From: Deltaproteobacteria bacterium
Lineage (GTDB): Bacteria; Myxococcota; Myxococcia; Myxococcales; 40CM-4-68-19
Direction: 5' to 3'
DNA length: 52,850 nt
Assembly (NCBI GenBank): GCA_025358085.1
Contig: JANYKT010000176.1
Span: forward strand, 1-52,850
Shown here: positions 18,229 to 27,662 of the stretch, piece after piece
How positions within the stretch are numbered: the first letter of the stretch is position 1
Layout: each line of letters starts with the position of its first letter
Translations under genes and position numbers: made by a program
The notes under the pieces: generated by a model
Seen by the model: the letters and a program-made list of their open reading frames with translations, nothing else
Told to the model about the DNA's origin: nothing
Database searches by the model: none

Positions 18229-18999
18229 TCAAGCGGCGTGGCGCAGCGGCTCGGGGAGCACCTGTGATTCGGGAGCGCGAACCTGGATGGCGCCCAACGC
18301 ATGCAGAACGCGCATGACCTGCCAGGTGGGATCGATCTCGAACCATTTGGCGGCGAAGTTCGGGCTGGCGCCGAACTTGTGGTGGTTGTTCTGGAACAGC
18401 TCGCCCATGGTCAACACGTCAATGGGCAGCGTGTTGCGCGACCTGTCGGCATTGTCGAAGTTCCGGTAACCGTACTTGTGGCCGCACCAGTTGACGATGG
18501 CCCCGTGCACCGGCCCCATGACGAAGTGGAACGGGAGCATGAAAGCGATCTGCCACCAGTGCGTGGCGAAGGTGAAATAGAAGGCCGTATAGACGACGCC
18601 CCAGAGAACGCGCATGGCCCAGGACTGCCCGAGCGTCTGATCGATCAGCTTCCACTCCGGATATCCACCCAGGAAGCGCGGCTCCGGATCAGCGCGGTAA
18701 TGCGCGTAATCGTCATAGCGCTTCTTGGTCTTCCACATCATTGCCAGCGCGTTCGGATAGAAGCCGGGCGCGTGCGGATCCTGCTCAGTGTCGGAGAAGG
18801 CGTGGTGCTCGCGGTGCAGGATCGCATAGCCGCGCGGCGACAGGTAAGAGGAACCCTGCACGAACCAGCAGAGGAAGTGCATCACCTTCTCGCCGCGGGG
18901 AGACATGTTGTACATGCGGTGGGCGGCATAGCGATGCAGGAACAGGCTCTGGAACAAGACGCTCAGGAGCCAATGACCAATGAAAAAAGCGTAGACCAA
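18229..18999 (-). CDS. Acyl-CoA/lipid delta-9-type fatty-acid desaturase
   Basis: A 256-residue membrane di-iron desaturase. The three histidine clusters are HRYAAHR (from residue 22), HREHH (62-66) and QNNHH (to 207), with hydrophobic helices between them. It inserts a cis double bond into saturated acyl chains with oxygen and an electron donor, raising membrane fluidity. The start is a TTG, chosen because GGAGG lies 5-6 nt upstream and the short N-terminus is usual in this subgroup. It lies 16 nt before the HbpS-like gene and may head the transcript that runs into the phytochrome genes; whether that is functional or chance is unknown. No electron donor is encoded beside it. Confidence 0.88.
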   Translation of the reverse strand: MVYAFFIGHWLLSVLFQSLFLHRYAAHRMYNMSPRGEKVMHFLCWFVQGSSYLSPRGYAILHREHHAFSDTEQDPHAPGFYPNALAMMWKTKKRYDDYAHYRADPEPRFLGGYPEWKLIDQTLGQSWAMRVLWGVVYTAFYFTFATHWWQIAFMLPFHFVMGPVHGAIVNWCGHKYGYRNFDNADRSRNTLPIDVLTMGELFQNNHHKFGASPNFAAKWFEIDPTWQVMRVLHALGAIQVRAPESQVLPEPLRHAA

Positions 19000-19069
19000 G
19001 TGGACCTCCGGTGGGGAGCCAGTAGGTAAGCCTTGCCTGTCATCGGGTTGTCACAAGTCCGTGAACTTT

Positions 19070-19843
19070 TCAGGGAGCCAGGTCGATCTGCGGACCAGGC
19101 GAGGGCCCGCGCTCCATCTCTCGATAGGCGGCCCAGGCGTCTTCGACCGCGCCATCGAACGCGACCCGGCCGTGGTGCAGCACGGCCGCGCGCGGGCAAA
19201 GCTGTGCGGCCGATTCGAGGCTGTGCGAGACGTAGCAGAAGGTCACGCCGGCGGTGCGGAAGTCGAGGATGCGCCGCCTGCACTTTTCCCGGAACCGCTC
19301 GTCGCCGACGGCAAGCACTTCGTCGATGATGAGAATGTCCGGCTCCACGTCTTGCGCCAAGGCGAACCCCAGGCGTGCATACATGCCTGAGCTGTAGCTC
19401 TTGATCGGCATATCGATGAAATCGCCGAGCTCGCTGAAGGCGACGATGCGGTCGAATTTGGCTTCCATCTGCTTGCGCGAGAAGCCGAGCAGCGCTCCAT
19501 TCAGATAGACGTTGTCGCGGCCGGTGAGCTCAGGGTCGAAACCCGCCCCCAATTCGATCATCGGGCTGATACGGCCCAAGGTCTCGACCTCACCCTCGCT
19601 GGGCGTCAGTACGCCGGCAATGGTCTTGAGCAACGTGCTCTTGCCGCTGCCGTTGTGACCCACCAGCGCGATGGCCTCGCCGGGTGCGATGGTGAGCGTC
19701 ACGTGGCGCAGCGCCCAGAAAGATTCGCTCGTGCGCAAGTGGCGAAAGCGATTCACCACGGCTTCTTTGAGCGTGGTCACCTTTTCGCGGTAGAGCCGGT
19801 AGCTGACGCCGGCGTCGCGGATGCGGATCTCGCCCGTGCGCAT
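19070..19843 (-). CDS. wzt: ABC transporter ATPase for polysaccharide export (Wzt-like)
   Basis: A 257-residue ATP-binding subunit. Walker A is GHNGSGKST, the signature is SYSSGMYARLGFA, and Walker B is DILIIDEVLAVGD, followed by YVSHSLESA; the SSGM signature and the VLAVGD string are typical of Wzt/KpsT/RbfE-type exporters. It pairs with the permease directly upstream (1-nt gap, start ATG 19843). The protein ends soon after the nucleotide-binding domain, so the C-terminal glycan-binding domain of long Wzt proteins is absent and export should not depend on a terminal sugar modification. The neighbouring rml genes suggest a rhamnose-containing glycan. Confidence 0.92.
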   Translation of the reverse strand: MRTGEIRIRDAGVSYRLYREKVTTLKEAVVNRFRHLRTSESFWALRHVTLTIAPGEAIALVGHNGSGKSTLLKTIAGVLTPSEGEVETLGRISPMIELGAGFDPELTGRDNVYLNGALLGFSRKQMEAKFDRIVAFSELGDFIDMPIKSYSSGMYARLGFALAQDVEPDILIIDEVLAVGDERFREKCRRRILDFRTAGVTFCYVSHSLESAAQLCPRAAVLHHGRVAFDGAVEDAWAAYREMERGPSPGPQIDLAP

Positions 19844-19844
19844 A

Positions 19845-20696
19845 TTAAAGGTGATGGATGTGGCGAGGGGAAAGCCGGACAAAGACGGCGAAGCCCACGA
19901 CCAGCGCGCCGATGGACCAGGCAGCGGCGACGGCGACGACCAGCAGCGAGGGGAACCGCGCGTAATAGACCGGATCGCGCACCAGCGGGATCAGGTAGGT
20001 CATGGGGTTCACCGCCAGGAAGTCGCGAAACATGTTGAACCACCAGCTGCTCTTCCCGCCCAGCTGTGTGACGTCGTAGAGCACGGGAGAAAGGTACATC
20101 AGCATCTGCAGCAGCACTTCGGTGAGGTGTTTGACGTCGCGGAAGAAGACGGTGGCGGTGGCAAAGAGCAGCGTGATGCCGCTGGTAAAGACGGTCAGCA
20201 GCAGGACCGAGATCGGAAGGAAGAGGAGCGCGGCGCTGAAGGGCTGCCCGACGCCGAGCATCAACGCCACGAGCGGCACCAGCGAGAGCGTGAAGTTGAC
20301 CAGGTTGGAGCCCACCACCGAGAGCGGGAAGACGGCCTGCGGTACGCGGACCTTGCGGATCAGCTCCTGGTTCGCCAGCACCGAGTTCAGGCCCTGCATG
20401 AGCGCCGTGGAAAAAAAGATCCAGGGGAGCAGCGCCGAGAGCAGGAAGACGGAGAAGTTGTGCTGGCCCGACGGCATGATGGTGGTGAAGACGATGGTAT
20501 AGACGACCATCAGGAGGAGCGGATTCAGCATCGTCCAGAGCAGCCCGAGAACGCTGCGCTTGTAGCGGACCTTCAATTCGCGGACCACCAGCATCAGGAT
20601 GAGCTGGCGGAACTTGATTAGATCTTCGATGGGTCCGGGCTTGCGCAGGGCCACGGTGGGCGCGCTCGCGAGCTGCAGTTCGGCGTCGGCCTTCAT
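19845..20696 (-). CDS. wzm: ABC-2 type polysaccharide export permease (Wzm-like)
   Basis: A 283-residue inner-membrane protein with about six membrane helices. The N-terminal VVRELKVRYKRSVLGLLWTM is the hallmark entry of Wzm/KpsM permeases, and ATVFFRDVKHLTEVLLQMLMYLSPVLY matches the family core. With the ATPase it moves a completed lipid-linked glycan across the inner membrane. ATG 20696 overlaps the rmlD stop (ATGA), and the longer open frame upstream is not used. The gene belongs to the five-gene rmlA-rmlB-rmlD-wzm-wzt string. No glycosyltransferase or ligase is in the string, so the assembly genes lie elsewhere. Confidence 0.93.
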   Translation of the reverse strand: MKADAELQLASAPTVALRKPGPIEDLIKFRQLILMLVVRELKVRYKRSVLGLLWTMLNPLLLMVVYTIVFTTIMPSGQHNFSVFLLSALLPWIFFSTALMQGLNSVLANQELIRKVRVPQAVFPLSVVGSNLVNFTLSLVPLVALMLGVGQPFSAALLFLPISVLLLTVFTSGITLLFATATVFFRDVKHLTEVLLQMLMYLSPVLYDVTQLGGKSSWWFNMFRDFLAVNPMTYLIPLVRDPVYYARFPSLLVVAVAAAWSIGALVVGFAVFVRLSPRHIHHL

Positions 20697-21700
20697 GCGG
20701 AAAGCTCCGCGAGGAAGCGGTCGAGACCTTGTTCCAGGGAGAGCGGCATGGAGGCGCCCAGCAGCCGCTGGATCTTTTCCACCCGCAGCGCACAGCGCAG
20801 CGGGCGCGGCGCCGGCAGCCGGAGCTCGGCGAGCGAGACAGGGACGACCAGCGCCTCGTCCGCGCCCACCTTGCGCGCCAGCACGCGACAGAACTCGACC
20901 CGGCTTACGCACGTCGCGCCGGCGCAGTGGAAGACACCTGCGGCGGTGGAGCGCGCGAGGCCGATGACCATCTCCGCGGCATTGTCGGCCAGGGTCGGCG
21001 AGACCACTTGATCCTGGAAGGCCTTGACCTTCTCGCCTCGGCGCAAGCTCTCCAGCGCGGCGAGCGCGAAGGTGCGCTTCGCGCCGGGCCGGCCGCTGTA
21101 GACAACCGCGACGCGTGCGATGGCGCAGCCGGGAGCGAGCAGGAGCGCGGTCTCCTCGCCGATGCGCTTGGTGACCGCGTAGGCGCCGCGCGGATTCGGG
21201 GCAGCTTCTTCGTCGTAAGGGCCGGCGAGTCCATCGAAGACGTAGTCGGTCGAGAGCGCGACCAGCCGCGTACCGGTGCTGCGGCAGCCCAGCGCCGCCG
21301 CCTCCACCGCACGCACGTTCACGAGCCAGGCCGCCACCGGGTCCGCCTCACAGCCGTCCACGTCGGTCATGGCCGCGCAGTGGATCAAGGTGCGCGGTCG
21401 GACCGATTCAATCAGCGCGCGCAGCTGCGCAGGCTGTGCCAGATCGAGCGATCGATAATGAATTGCCTGATCGAAACGAGTCTCGCCGCGGCCGACCGCC
21501 AGAACCTTCTCGCCGGCTTGTCGGAGTTGCGCGACCACGCGGCTGCCGACCAGCCCGTTCGCGCCGGTGACCAGGAACCCTTCCAGCGCGGGAGCGCCTT
21601 TGGTGGTCGGCTCCAGCCACGAGCCTGCAGGCCCGGAGCTCGGCAAGGCCGTGCTCGATGTCTTCGGCTCCGCGCTCAATGTCTTCGATTCCGCGCTCAT
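20693..21700 (-). CDS. rmlD: dTDP-4-dehydrorhamnose reductase
   Basis: An extended SDR enzyme of 335 residues. The NADPH-binding motif is VTGANGLVGSRV (after about 45 residues), followed by HCAAMTDVDGCE, STDYVFDG and YAVTKRIGEE with the catalytic Tyr and Lys; all are RmlD-typical. It makes the last reduction to dTDP-L-rhamnose. The start at ATG 21700 overlaps the rmlB stop; it leaves an unusual 40-residue Ser/Thr/Pro-rich N-terminal extension before the fold, so a later start is possible although no ATG is seen in it. The substrate comes from an epimerase (RmlC) that is not present in this window. Confidence 0.9.
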   Translation of the reverse strand: MSAESKTLSAEPKTSSTALPSSGPAGSWLEPTTKGAPALEGFLVTGANGLVGSRVVAQLRQAGEKVLAVGRGETRFDQAIHYRSLDLAQPAQLRALIESVRPRTLIHCAAMTDVDGCEADPVAAWLVNVRAVEAAALGCRSTGTRLVALSTDYVFDGLAGPYDEEAAPNPRGAYAVTKRIGEETALLLAPGCAIARVAVVYSGRPGAKRTFALAALESLRRGEKVKAFQDQVVSPTLADNAAEMVIGLARSTAAGVFHCAGATCVSRVEFCRVLARKVGADEALVVPVSLAELRLPAPRPLRCALRVEKIQRLLGASMPLSLEQGLDRFLAELSA

Positions 21701-22704
21701 CGCGCCCCATAGTTGCGCTCGTAATACGAACGGTACTCGCCAGTCCGGACGCGCTCCCACCAGCCACGATTCTCGACGTACCAGTCGACGGTGCGCTGCA
21801 GCCCTTCGGCAAAGGGGATCTGCGGTGACCAGCCCAGCTGCGCGTGCGCCTTGCGCGCATCGATGGCGTAGCGGCGGTCGTGGCCGGGCCGATCCTTCAC
21901 GTATTCGATCGCGCCCTTGCCGAGCATTTCGATAATCCGGTTCACGATAGAGAGGTTCGGCCACTCATTGTCCGAGCCAATGTTGTAGACCTCGCCTTTG
22001 ACGCCCTTTTCCAGGGCGGCGAGGATGGCGCGGCAGTGATCGTCGACATGGATCCAGTCGCGGATCTGCTGTCCATCGCCATAGACGGGCAGCTTCCGGC
22101 CCTCGAGCGCGTTGGCGATCATCAGCGGGATGAGTTTCTCGGGAAACTGGTACGGGCCATAGTTATTGGAGCAGCGCGTGACCACCACGTCGAGCCCGAA
22201 GGTGTGGCCGTAGGAGAGCGCCAGGAGGTCCGCGGCGGTCTTCGAAGCCGAGTAAGGGCTGGACGGCTTCAGCGGCGAGTCCTCGCTGAACTTGCCGGTT
22301 TTGCCGAGCGATCCGTACACCTCGTCGGTCGAGATCTGCACGAAGCGATTGACCTTCGAAAGCCGCGCCGCCTCGAGCAGCACTTGCGTCCCGGAGACGT
22401 TGGTCTCGACGAAGATGCCGGGGCCGAGGATGCTGCGATCGACATGGCTCTCGGCGGCGAGATTGAGCACCGCGCTGACGTCATGGCTGCGGATCAGGTG
22501 CTCGACCAGCTCGGCGTTGGCGATGTCCCCGCGGACGAAAATATGGCGCGGGTCGGAGCGCAGGTCGGCGAGCGATTCGGCGTTGCCCGCGTAGGTGAGC
22601 TTGTCAAGATTGACGACCGTCCATTGCGGGCGCTCGCGCAGCAGCAGCTGGACCAGGTTTGACCCGATGAAGCCTGCGCCACCGGTGACCAGAATTGTCT
22701 TCAA
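21697..22704 (-). CDS. rmlB: dTDP-glucose 4,6-dehydratase
   Basis: A 335-residue extended SDR. The NAD-binding motif is VTGGAGFIGSN, then NLAAESHVDRSI, VQISTDEVYGSLG with the Thr-Asp-Glu active-site set, YSASKTAADLL with the catalytic Tyr/Lys, and VVTRCSNNYGPYQFPEKLIP. These identify RmlB, which converts dTDP-glucose to the 4-keto-6-deoxy sugar. The start is a TTG at 22704 overlapping the rmlA stop (TTGA); it gives MKTILVTGG, the usual family beginning, and nothing longer is needed. Flanked by rmlA and rmlD with overlapping stops and starts, hence one operon. Confidence 0.95.
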   Translation of the reverse strand: MKTILVTGGAGFIGSNLVQLLLRERPQWTVVNLDKLTYAGNAESLADLRSDPRHIFVRGDIANAELVEHLIRSHDVSAVLNLAAESHVDRSILGPGIFVETNVSGTQVLLEAARLSKVNRFVQISTDEVYGSLGKTGKFSEDSPLKPSSPYSASKTAADLLALSYGHTFGLDVVVTRCSNNYGPYQFPEKLIPLMIANALEGRKLPVYGDGQQIRDWIHVDDHCRAILAALEKGVKGEVYNIGSDNEWPNLSIVNRIIEMLGKGAIEYVKDRPGHDRRYAIDARKAHAQLGWSPQIPFAEGLQRTVDWYVENRGWWERVRTGEYRSYYERNYGAR

Positions 22705-23441
22705 CGGCGCTCCGCGTCCTGCGCATTGGTGGCCCGGCCCAGCACCAGTTCGTTGGCGGCCGCCAGCGACTCGAAGGTCCCAGCGTCGGTCCACCAGCCC
22801 TGAAGCTGGTCGAACTGCAGCGTGCCGGCGCGCAAATATTGATTGTTGATGTCGGTGATTTCCAATTCTCCGCGAGCGCTGGGCTTGAGCCTGCGGATCA
22901 TCGAGAAGACTTGCGCGTCGTAGAAATAGACGCCGACAACCGCGAGATCGCTCCCGGGCTCCTTCGGCTTTTCGACGATGCGGGTCACGCGCTTGCCGTC
23001 GGTCTCGGCCACGCCATACCGCTGCGGATCGTGCACCTGCTTGAGCAGCAGCCGCGCGCCTTTGCCTTGCTCGCCAAAGGCCTTCACGTACGGTGCGATC
23101 GAATTCTGGAAGATGTTGTCGCCGAGGATCACGCAGCAAGGGTCCTGGCCGGCGAAGTTCTCGGCCAGGCCCAGCGCCTGCGCGATGCCGCCCGCCTCGT
23201 CCTGGACCTTGTAGGTGAAGCGGCAGCCGAAGTCCTTGCCCGAGCCGAGCAGGTTGACCACGTCGCCCATGTGCTCGACGCCCGTGACCATGAGGATCTC
23301 GGTGATGCCCGACTCGGTGAGCTTCCTGACAGGGTGGAAAATCATCGGCTCGCGGCCCACCGGGAGCAGATGCTTGTTGGTGACCTTGGTCAACGGAAAC
23401 AGCCGGGAGCCGGTGCCACCTGCGAGGATGATGCCCTTCAT
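22701..23441 (-). CDS. rmlA: Glucose-1-phosphate thymidylyltransferase, short form
   Basis: A 246-residue nucleotidyltransferase. It begins MKGIILAGGTGSRL with the GxGxRL nucleotide loop, then FPLTKVTNKHLLPV, and LGDNIF with the metal-binding Asp. It joins glucose-1-phosphate and dTTP to dTDP-glucose, the first step to dTDP-rhamnose. It is about 45 residues shorter than the common 290-residue RmlA and lacks the C-terminal helices that carry the allosteric site, so feedback control by dTDP-rhamnose may be absent or different. ATG 23441 has AAGGA upstream and is the first gene of the rhamnose/export string. Confidence 0.9.
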   Translation of the reverse strand: MKGIILAGGTGSRLFPLTKVTNKHLLPVGREPMIFHPVRKLTESGITEILMVTGVEHMGDVVNLLGSGKDFGCRFTYKVQDEAGGIAQALGLAENFAGQDPCCVILGDNIFQNSIAPYVKAFGEQGKGARLLLKQVHDPQRYGVAETDGKRVTRIVEKPKEPGSDLAVVGVYFYDAQVFSMIRRLKPSARGELEITDINNQYLRAGTLQFDQLQGWWTDAGTFESLAAANELVLGRATNAQDAERR

Positions 23442-23554
23442 TTGATCCTTTCGTGGCTGCTGCAAAGCGCCGCTTGTGCCAGAACTCCACCGTGCTCACA
23501 AGTGGGCAGTGCCGGACCTTCGAGCGCACGGTGCGGTCACTCTCTCTCGGCCCC

Positions 23555-24682
23555 TCACAGCGCGAACCCGAGAAGAATCATCGCGCCAGACACCAGGCTC
23601 GGGACCGTGCCCGCGATCCAGGGATCGAGCGCGCCCGAGAGTGAAACTGCGTGCGCCACCACCGACACCGCCCAGAGCAGCAGGGAGAGAGCGATGCCCA
23701 GCGCGACCGCGCCCGCGGGCGGCATGCGCTTGCGGCGCCGCGCGGTCGAGAGAGTCAGCGAGAAGGCCGCGAGCGCCGCAGGGACCGCCTGGAGCGGCTG
23801 CGCGGCGCGCTCCGCGATCGCGAGCGCATACTCGCGCGAAGACTGGCCGGCAGCCTCGCGTCGCTCGGTCTGCTCGCGCAGCTGGCGCCAGGGCAGCTGC
23901 CGCGGGCGGCCCGACCGCAGCTCAAAGTCCTTGGGAGTCTCGGAAAAGTCCTCGATCAGCACGGCCAGATGGCGCTCGGTGATTTCTCCGCCGGGCTGGG
24001 CGGTCAGCGAATAGCGCGTCTCGGTCGCATCGAGCAGCATCCAGCGTCCGTCGGGCCCTGGCTCCATCCGCGCCGCGAGAATCCGCCGGGAGAGCCTGAA
24101 GTCGCGATCGGCGCTCCTGGGGTCGCCGATCTCCAGTACGGTGACGAGGTCGAAGCCGTTGCCGCTCTGCCCGCCGATGTGGAAGATGCGCCCGCCGCGA
24201 CCGCGCACCCAGAAGGAGCCGACGTGATAGGTCGCCCAATCGCCCCAACGGTTGAAGCGCTTGACGGTGATCTCTTCGACGCGGGCATCGGCGCGCACCA
24301 CCACTTTCTCGCCCAGCAGGAACATCGCCGCGCCGAGCACGGCAGCGAAGAAGGCCACCGGCGCCGCGATGCGCGCGGGCGACACGCCAACCGCGAAGAT
24401 GGCCGTCAACTCCCCCCGGCGCGCGAGCGAGGTGACCAGGAGCGCGACGGCGATGATCAGCGCCGCGGGCGCGAGCTGGTAGCCGACCACCGCCGCTTTG
24501 TTGGCATAGAGCTCGAGCACTGCCTTGCCCCAGGCGCGCCCACGGTACCCGTGCGCGCGGTCGGCGAAATCGATCACCAGATAAATGAGCACCACTCCGC
24601 CGAGCGTGGCGGAGAAGAGCCGCAGCAGCATGGAGAGGATCAGCCGGTCCAGCTGGCCGAGCGCGCGCGGCAGGCCGATCAT
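23555..24682 (-). CDS. LptF/LptG-family lipopolysaccharide transport permease
   Basis: A 375-residue inner-membrane protein with the LptF/G plan: N-terminal helices (LDRLILSMLLRLFSATLGG, then about four membrane segments to residue 130), a periplasmic beta-rich domain (about 130-280), and C-terminal helices. GELTAIFAVGVSP is the family's cytoplasmic coupling helix that meets the LptB ATPase. LptF and LptG pull LPS out of the inner membrane toward the LptC-A-D bridge. Its length fits either LptF or LptG, and I cannot decide between them; no partner copy is adjacent. The start at ATG 24682 overlaps the purD stop by ATGA. Confidence 0.83.
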   Translation of the reverse strand: MIGLPRALGQLDRLILSMLLRLFSATLGGVVLIYLVIDFADRAHGYRGRAWGKAVLELYANKAAVVGYQLAPAALIIAVALLVTSLARRGELTAIFAVGVSPARIAAPVAFFAAVLGAAMFLLGEKVVVRADARVEEITVKRFNRWGDWATYHVGSFWVRGRGGRIFHIGGQSGNGFDLVTVLEIGDPRSADRDFRLSRRILAARMEPGPDGRWMLLDATETRYSLTAQPGGEITERHLAVLIEDFSETPKDFELRSGRPRQLPWRQLREQTERREAAGQSSREYALAIAERAAQPLQAVPAALAAFSLTLSTARRRKRMPPAGAVALGIALSLLLWAVSVVAHAVSLSGALDPWIAGTVPSLVSGAMILLGFAL

Positions 24683-25947
24683 GCCTCGCGCGCCGCGATG
24701 TCCTGGCGGAACTGCATGCCGCGAAAGCCAAGGCGCGCGATGGCGCCGTAGGCTCGCGCCCGCGCCTGCGAGGGTCCCGCGCCCAGCGCAGCCACCGTGA
24801 GGACGCGACCGCCCGAGGTGACCAGCTTGCCGTCGTGCAGCCGGGTGCCGGCGTGAAGGATCCAGAGGTCTTCGCCCTCGACCTCGCGCAGAGTGTCCAG
24901 CCCCGCTATCTCGTCGAGCGCGCGCGGATGGCCCGGGTACCCGTGCGCCGCCAGCACCACCGCGACCGCGGTGCGCGAGTCCCACACCGGCCGTTGGCCC
25001 GTGAGACGTCCCTGCGCGGCGGCGAGAAAGAGCGGCAGCGGATCGGAGCGCAGCCGCAGCAGGATGGCCTGCGCCTCGGGGTCGCCGAGGCGGCAGTTGA
25101 ACTCCAGCACCCGCGGGCCCTGCGGCGTCATCATCAGGCCCGCATACAGCGCGCCCACGAAAGGCATTTTTCGCTCTGCGAGCGCGCGCGCGGTGGGCCG
25201 CAGCACTGTCTCGAGGATGCTCTCCACCAGCGCGGGCGGCGCGTCGGACGGCGGACTCACCGCGCCCATGCCGCCCGTGTTGGGGCCGCGGTCAAGATCC
25301 AGGAGCCGCTTGTGGTCGCGCGCAGGAGGCAGGGCGATCAATGTCTCGCCGTCGCAGAGCGCGATGACCGAGAGTTCGGGACCGCTGAGCCTCTCTTCGA
25401 CGAGGAGGCGCGCGCCCGGCCGCCAGAGCTCGTCGACAGCGGCCACCGCCTGCGCGGCGTCGTCGCAGACCACGACTCCTTTGCCGGCGGCGAGGCCGTC
25501 GAGCTTGACCACGCAGCCGTGCTTCTGGCTCCTGGCGTGAGCGCGCGCCGCGTCGCGTTCGTCGAACAGCACTGCCTCCGCAGCGGCCACGCCAGCCTCG
25601 CGCATGATCTCTTTCGCGAACGCCTTCGACGCTTCGATCCGCGCCGCCTTCGCGCTCGGTCCGAAGCACGGCACCCGCTCCGCGGTCAGCCGGTCAGCGA
25701 GACCGTCGGCGAGCGGCGCTTCGGGCCCGACGATGACCAGGCTTGGGCTTTCGGCCAGCGCGGCGTCGGCCAGCGCTTGCGCGTCGTTCCCGCGCGGCTG
25801 CACGCAGCGAGCCTCCCGCGCGATGCCGGGATTTCCGGGAACGCAGACGAGCTCTCTCGGCTCGCCCACCGCTGCGCCCTGCAAAAGCGCCCGCACCAGC
25901 GCATGCTCGCGCGCGCCCGACCCGATCACGACCACCTTCGCAGCCAT
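24679..25947 (-). CDS. purD: Phosphoribosylamine-glycine ligase
   Basis: A 422-residue ATP-grasp enzyme beginning [18 protein letters not shown], the PurD N-terminal signature. Further motifs are [49 protein letters not shown] and [11 protein letters not shown] with metal-binding Glu/Asn. It joins glycine to phosphoribosylamine in step 2 of purine synthesis in the cytoplasm. It follows purH by a 73-nt gap on the same strand and is overlapped by the Lpt permease gene at its end, so purH-purD-lpt may share a transcript. Confidence 0.97.
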   Translation of the reverse strand: MAAKVVVIGSGAREHALVRALLQGAAVGEPRELVCVPGNPGIAREARCVQPRGNDAQALADAALAESPSLVIVGPEAPLADGLADRLTAERVPCFGPSAKAARIEASKAFAKEIMREAGVAAAEAVLFDERDAARAHARSQKHGCVVKLDGLAAGKGVVVCDDAAQAVAAVDELWRPGARLLVEERLSGPELSVIALCDGETLIALPPARDHKRLLDLDRGPNTGGMGAVSPPSDAPPALVESILETVLRPTARALAERKMPFVGALYAGLMMTPQGPRVLEFNCRLGDPEAQAILLRLRSDPLPLFLAAAQGRLTGQRPVWDSRTAVAVVLAAHGYPGHPRALDEIAGLDTLREVEGEDLWILHAGTRLHDGKLVTSGGRVLTVAALGAGPSQARARAYGAIARLGFRGMQFRQDIAAREA

Positions 25948-26020
25948 GCGCGGGCTTCTAGCACGCCGCCGCTGCCGGGCGTGGCCCGGCGACCCGGAGC
26001 CCTGGTGTCGCCCTAATCGA

Positions 26021-27607
26021 TTAGTGCCGGAAGTGGCGGACGTTGGTGAACACCATCGCGATGTCGTGCTTGTCGGCGGCGGCGATCACCTCGGCGTCGC
26101 GGATCGAGCCGCCCGGCTGCGCGATGGCGGTGACGCCCGCCTCCGCCGCGGCCTCGATGCCGTCGGGAAAAGGAAAGAAAGCGTCGGAGCCCATCGCCGC
26201 GCCACGCGCCTTCGCGCCCGCGCGCTGCGCTGCAATGCGGACCGAGTCGACGCGGTTGGTCTGCCCCATCCCGATGCCCACCGTGACGTCGCGCGCCGCC
26301 AGCACGATGGCATTCGACTTCACATGCTTGACCACCGCCCAGGCGAACTCGAGCGAAGCGAGCTCGTTCTGCGTAGGCGCGCGCTTGGTCATCACCTTCC
26401 AGCCGCGCGCGTCGACCTCGGCGAGGTCGCGCCCCTGCACCAGCAGGCCGCCGGGCACGCTGCGAAGCTCTTTCGCTTCGAAGACCCACTTGTCGCGGCC
26501 CTCTGACAGCGTCGGCAGTTCCAGCAACCGCAGCGCTTTCTTCTTGCTGAGCACACTGAGCGCCGCCTTGTCGAAGCCGGGGGCGATCACCGCTTCGAGG
26601 AAAGTCTCGGCGAGAAGTGCGCCGGTGGCCGCATCGACGACCTGGCTGAGCGCCACGATGCCGCCGAAGGCACTGATGGGGTCGGCGTCGCGGGCCGCGC
26701 GGTAGGCATCCAGGATGGAGTCGGCGCGCGCCACGCCGCAGGGATTGGTGTGCTTCACCACCACCGCGGTCGCGGGACCTGACGGGCCGCGCGTGTGCTC
26801 CTTCAAAGCTTCCAGAGCCGCTGATGCGTCGAGCAAGTTGTTGTACGAAAGCTCCTTGCCCTGCAGCTGCCTCGCCGACGCGAGCGTGGGCTCGCGCGGC
26901 TGCGGCACAGCGCCGTAGAAGGCCGCGCGTTGGTGCGGATTCTCGCCATAGCGCAGCGCCTGCAGCCGTTTGTATTCCGGCACCGGCGGCGCCTCGGCAT
27001 AGGCGCCCGGCTCCTCCTGCTCGGCGAGCCAGCCCGCGATGGCCGCGTCGTAGGCCGAGGTGTGAGCGAACGCGCGCGCCTGCAAGCGCTTGCGGGTACT
27101 AAGGTGGATCTCGCGCTTCTGCTGCAGCTCTGCGAGCACCAGCTTGTAGTCGCCCGGATCGACGATGACGGTGACGAAGGCCGCATTCTTGGCGGCCGAG
27201 CGGATCATCGACGGCCCGCCGATGTCGATGTTCTCGATCACTTCCTCCGGCTTGAGCTTCTTCGCGACGGCGTCGCGGAATGGGTAGAGATTCACCACCA
27301 CGAGATCGATGGGCAGGATGTCCTGCGCCTTCATGTCGGCCTCGTCGGACTTGAGACCGCGGCGCGCCAGGATGCCGCCGTGAATCTTCGGGTGCAGGGT
27401 CTTGACGCGGCCTCCCAGCATCTCCTTTGCCCCGGTGAAGTCCTGCACCTGCTTGACGGGAATCCCTTCCTGCTCCAGCAGCGCCGCGGTTCCGCCGGTC
27501 GACAACAGCTCAATTCCCAGCGCGGTGAGGCCGCGGGCGAAGTCGACCAGGCCGGTCTTGTCCGAGACGGAAAGCAGCGCGCGCGAGACGGTCATGCGGC
27601 GCTGCAT
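26021..27607 (-). CDS. purH: Bifunctional AICAR formyltransferase/IMP cyclohydrolase
   Basis: A 528-residue protein covering both PurH domains. The N-terminal cyclohydrolase begins with RALLSVSDKTGLVDFA and has STGGTAALLEQ and GRVKTLHPKIHGGIL; the C-terminal formyltransferase has VVVKHTNPCGVA with the conserved Lys-His and SDAFFPFPDGIE. It ends in NVRHFRH, as usual. The two steps close the purine ring to IMP. Starts at 27607 (MQRRMTVSRA, similar to the E. coli N-terminus) or 27595 are both possible; no clear ribosome site decides. The gene is divergent from the frameshifted membrane protein, so the 55-nt gap 27608-27662 must hold both promoters. Confidence 0.97.
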   Translation of the reverse strand: MQRRMTVSRALLSVSDKTGLVDFARGLTALGIELLSTGGTAALLEQEGIPVKQVQDFTGAKEMLGGRVKTLHPKIHGGILARRGLKSDEADMKAQDILPIDLVVVNLYPFRDAVAKKLKPEEVIENIDIGGPSMIRSAAKNAAFVTVIVDPGDYKLVLAELQQKREIHLSTRKRLQARAFAHTSAYDAAIAGWLAEQEEPGAYAEAPPVPEYKRLQALRYGENPHQRAAFYGAVPQPREPTLASARQLQGKELSYNNLLDASAALEALKEHTRGPSGPATAVVVKHTNPCGVARADSILDAYRAARDADPISAFGGIVALSQVVDAATGALLAETFLEAVIAPGFDKAALSVLSKKKALRLLELPTLSEGRDKWVFEAKELRSVPGGLLVQGRDLAEVDARGWKVMTKRAPTQNELASLEFAWAVVKHVKSNAIVLAARDVTVGIGMGQTNRVDSVRIAAQRAGAKARGAAMGSDAFFPFPDGIEAAAEAGVTAIAQPGGSIRDAEVIAAADKHDIAMVFTNVRHFRH

Positions 27608-27662
27608 ATCATGCGGCGTTCAGCCACGCCGAGAAGCCGCGCGATGCGTCTATTTTAGTTAA

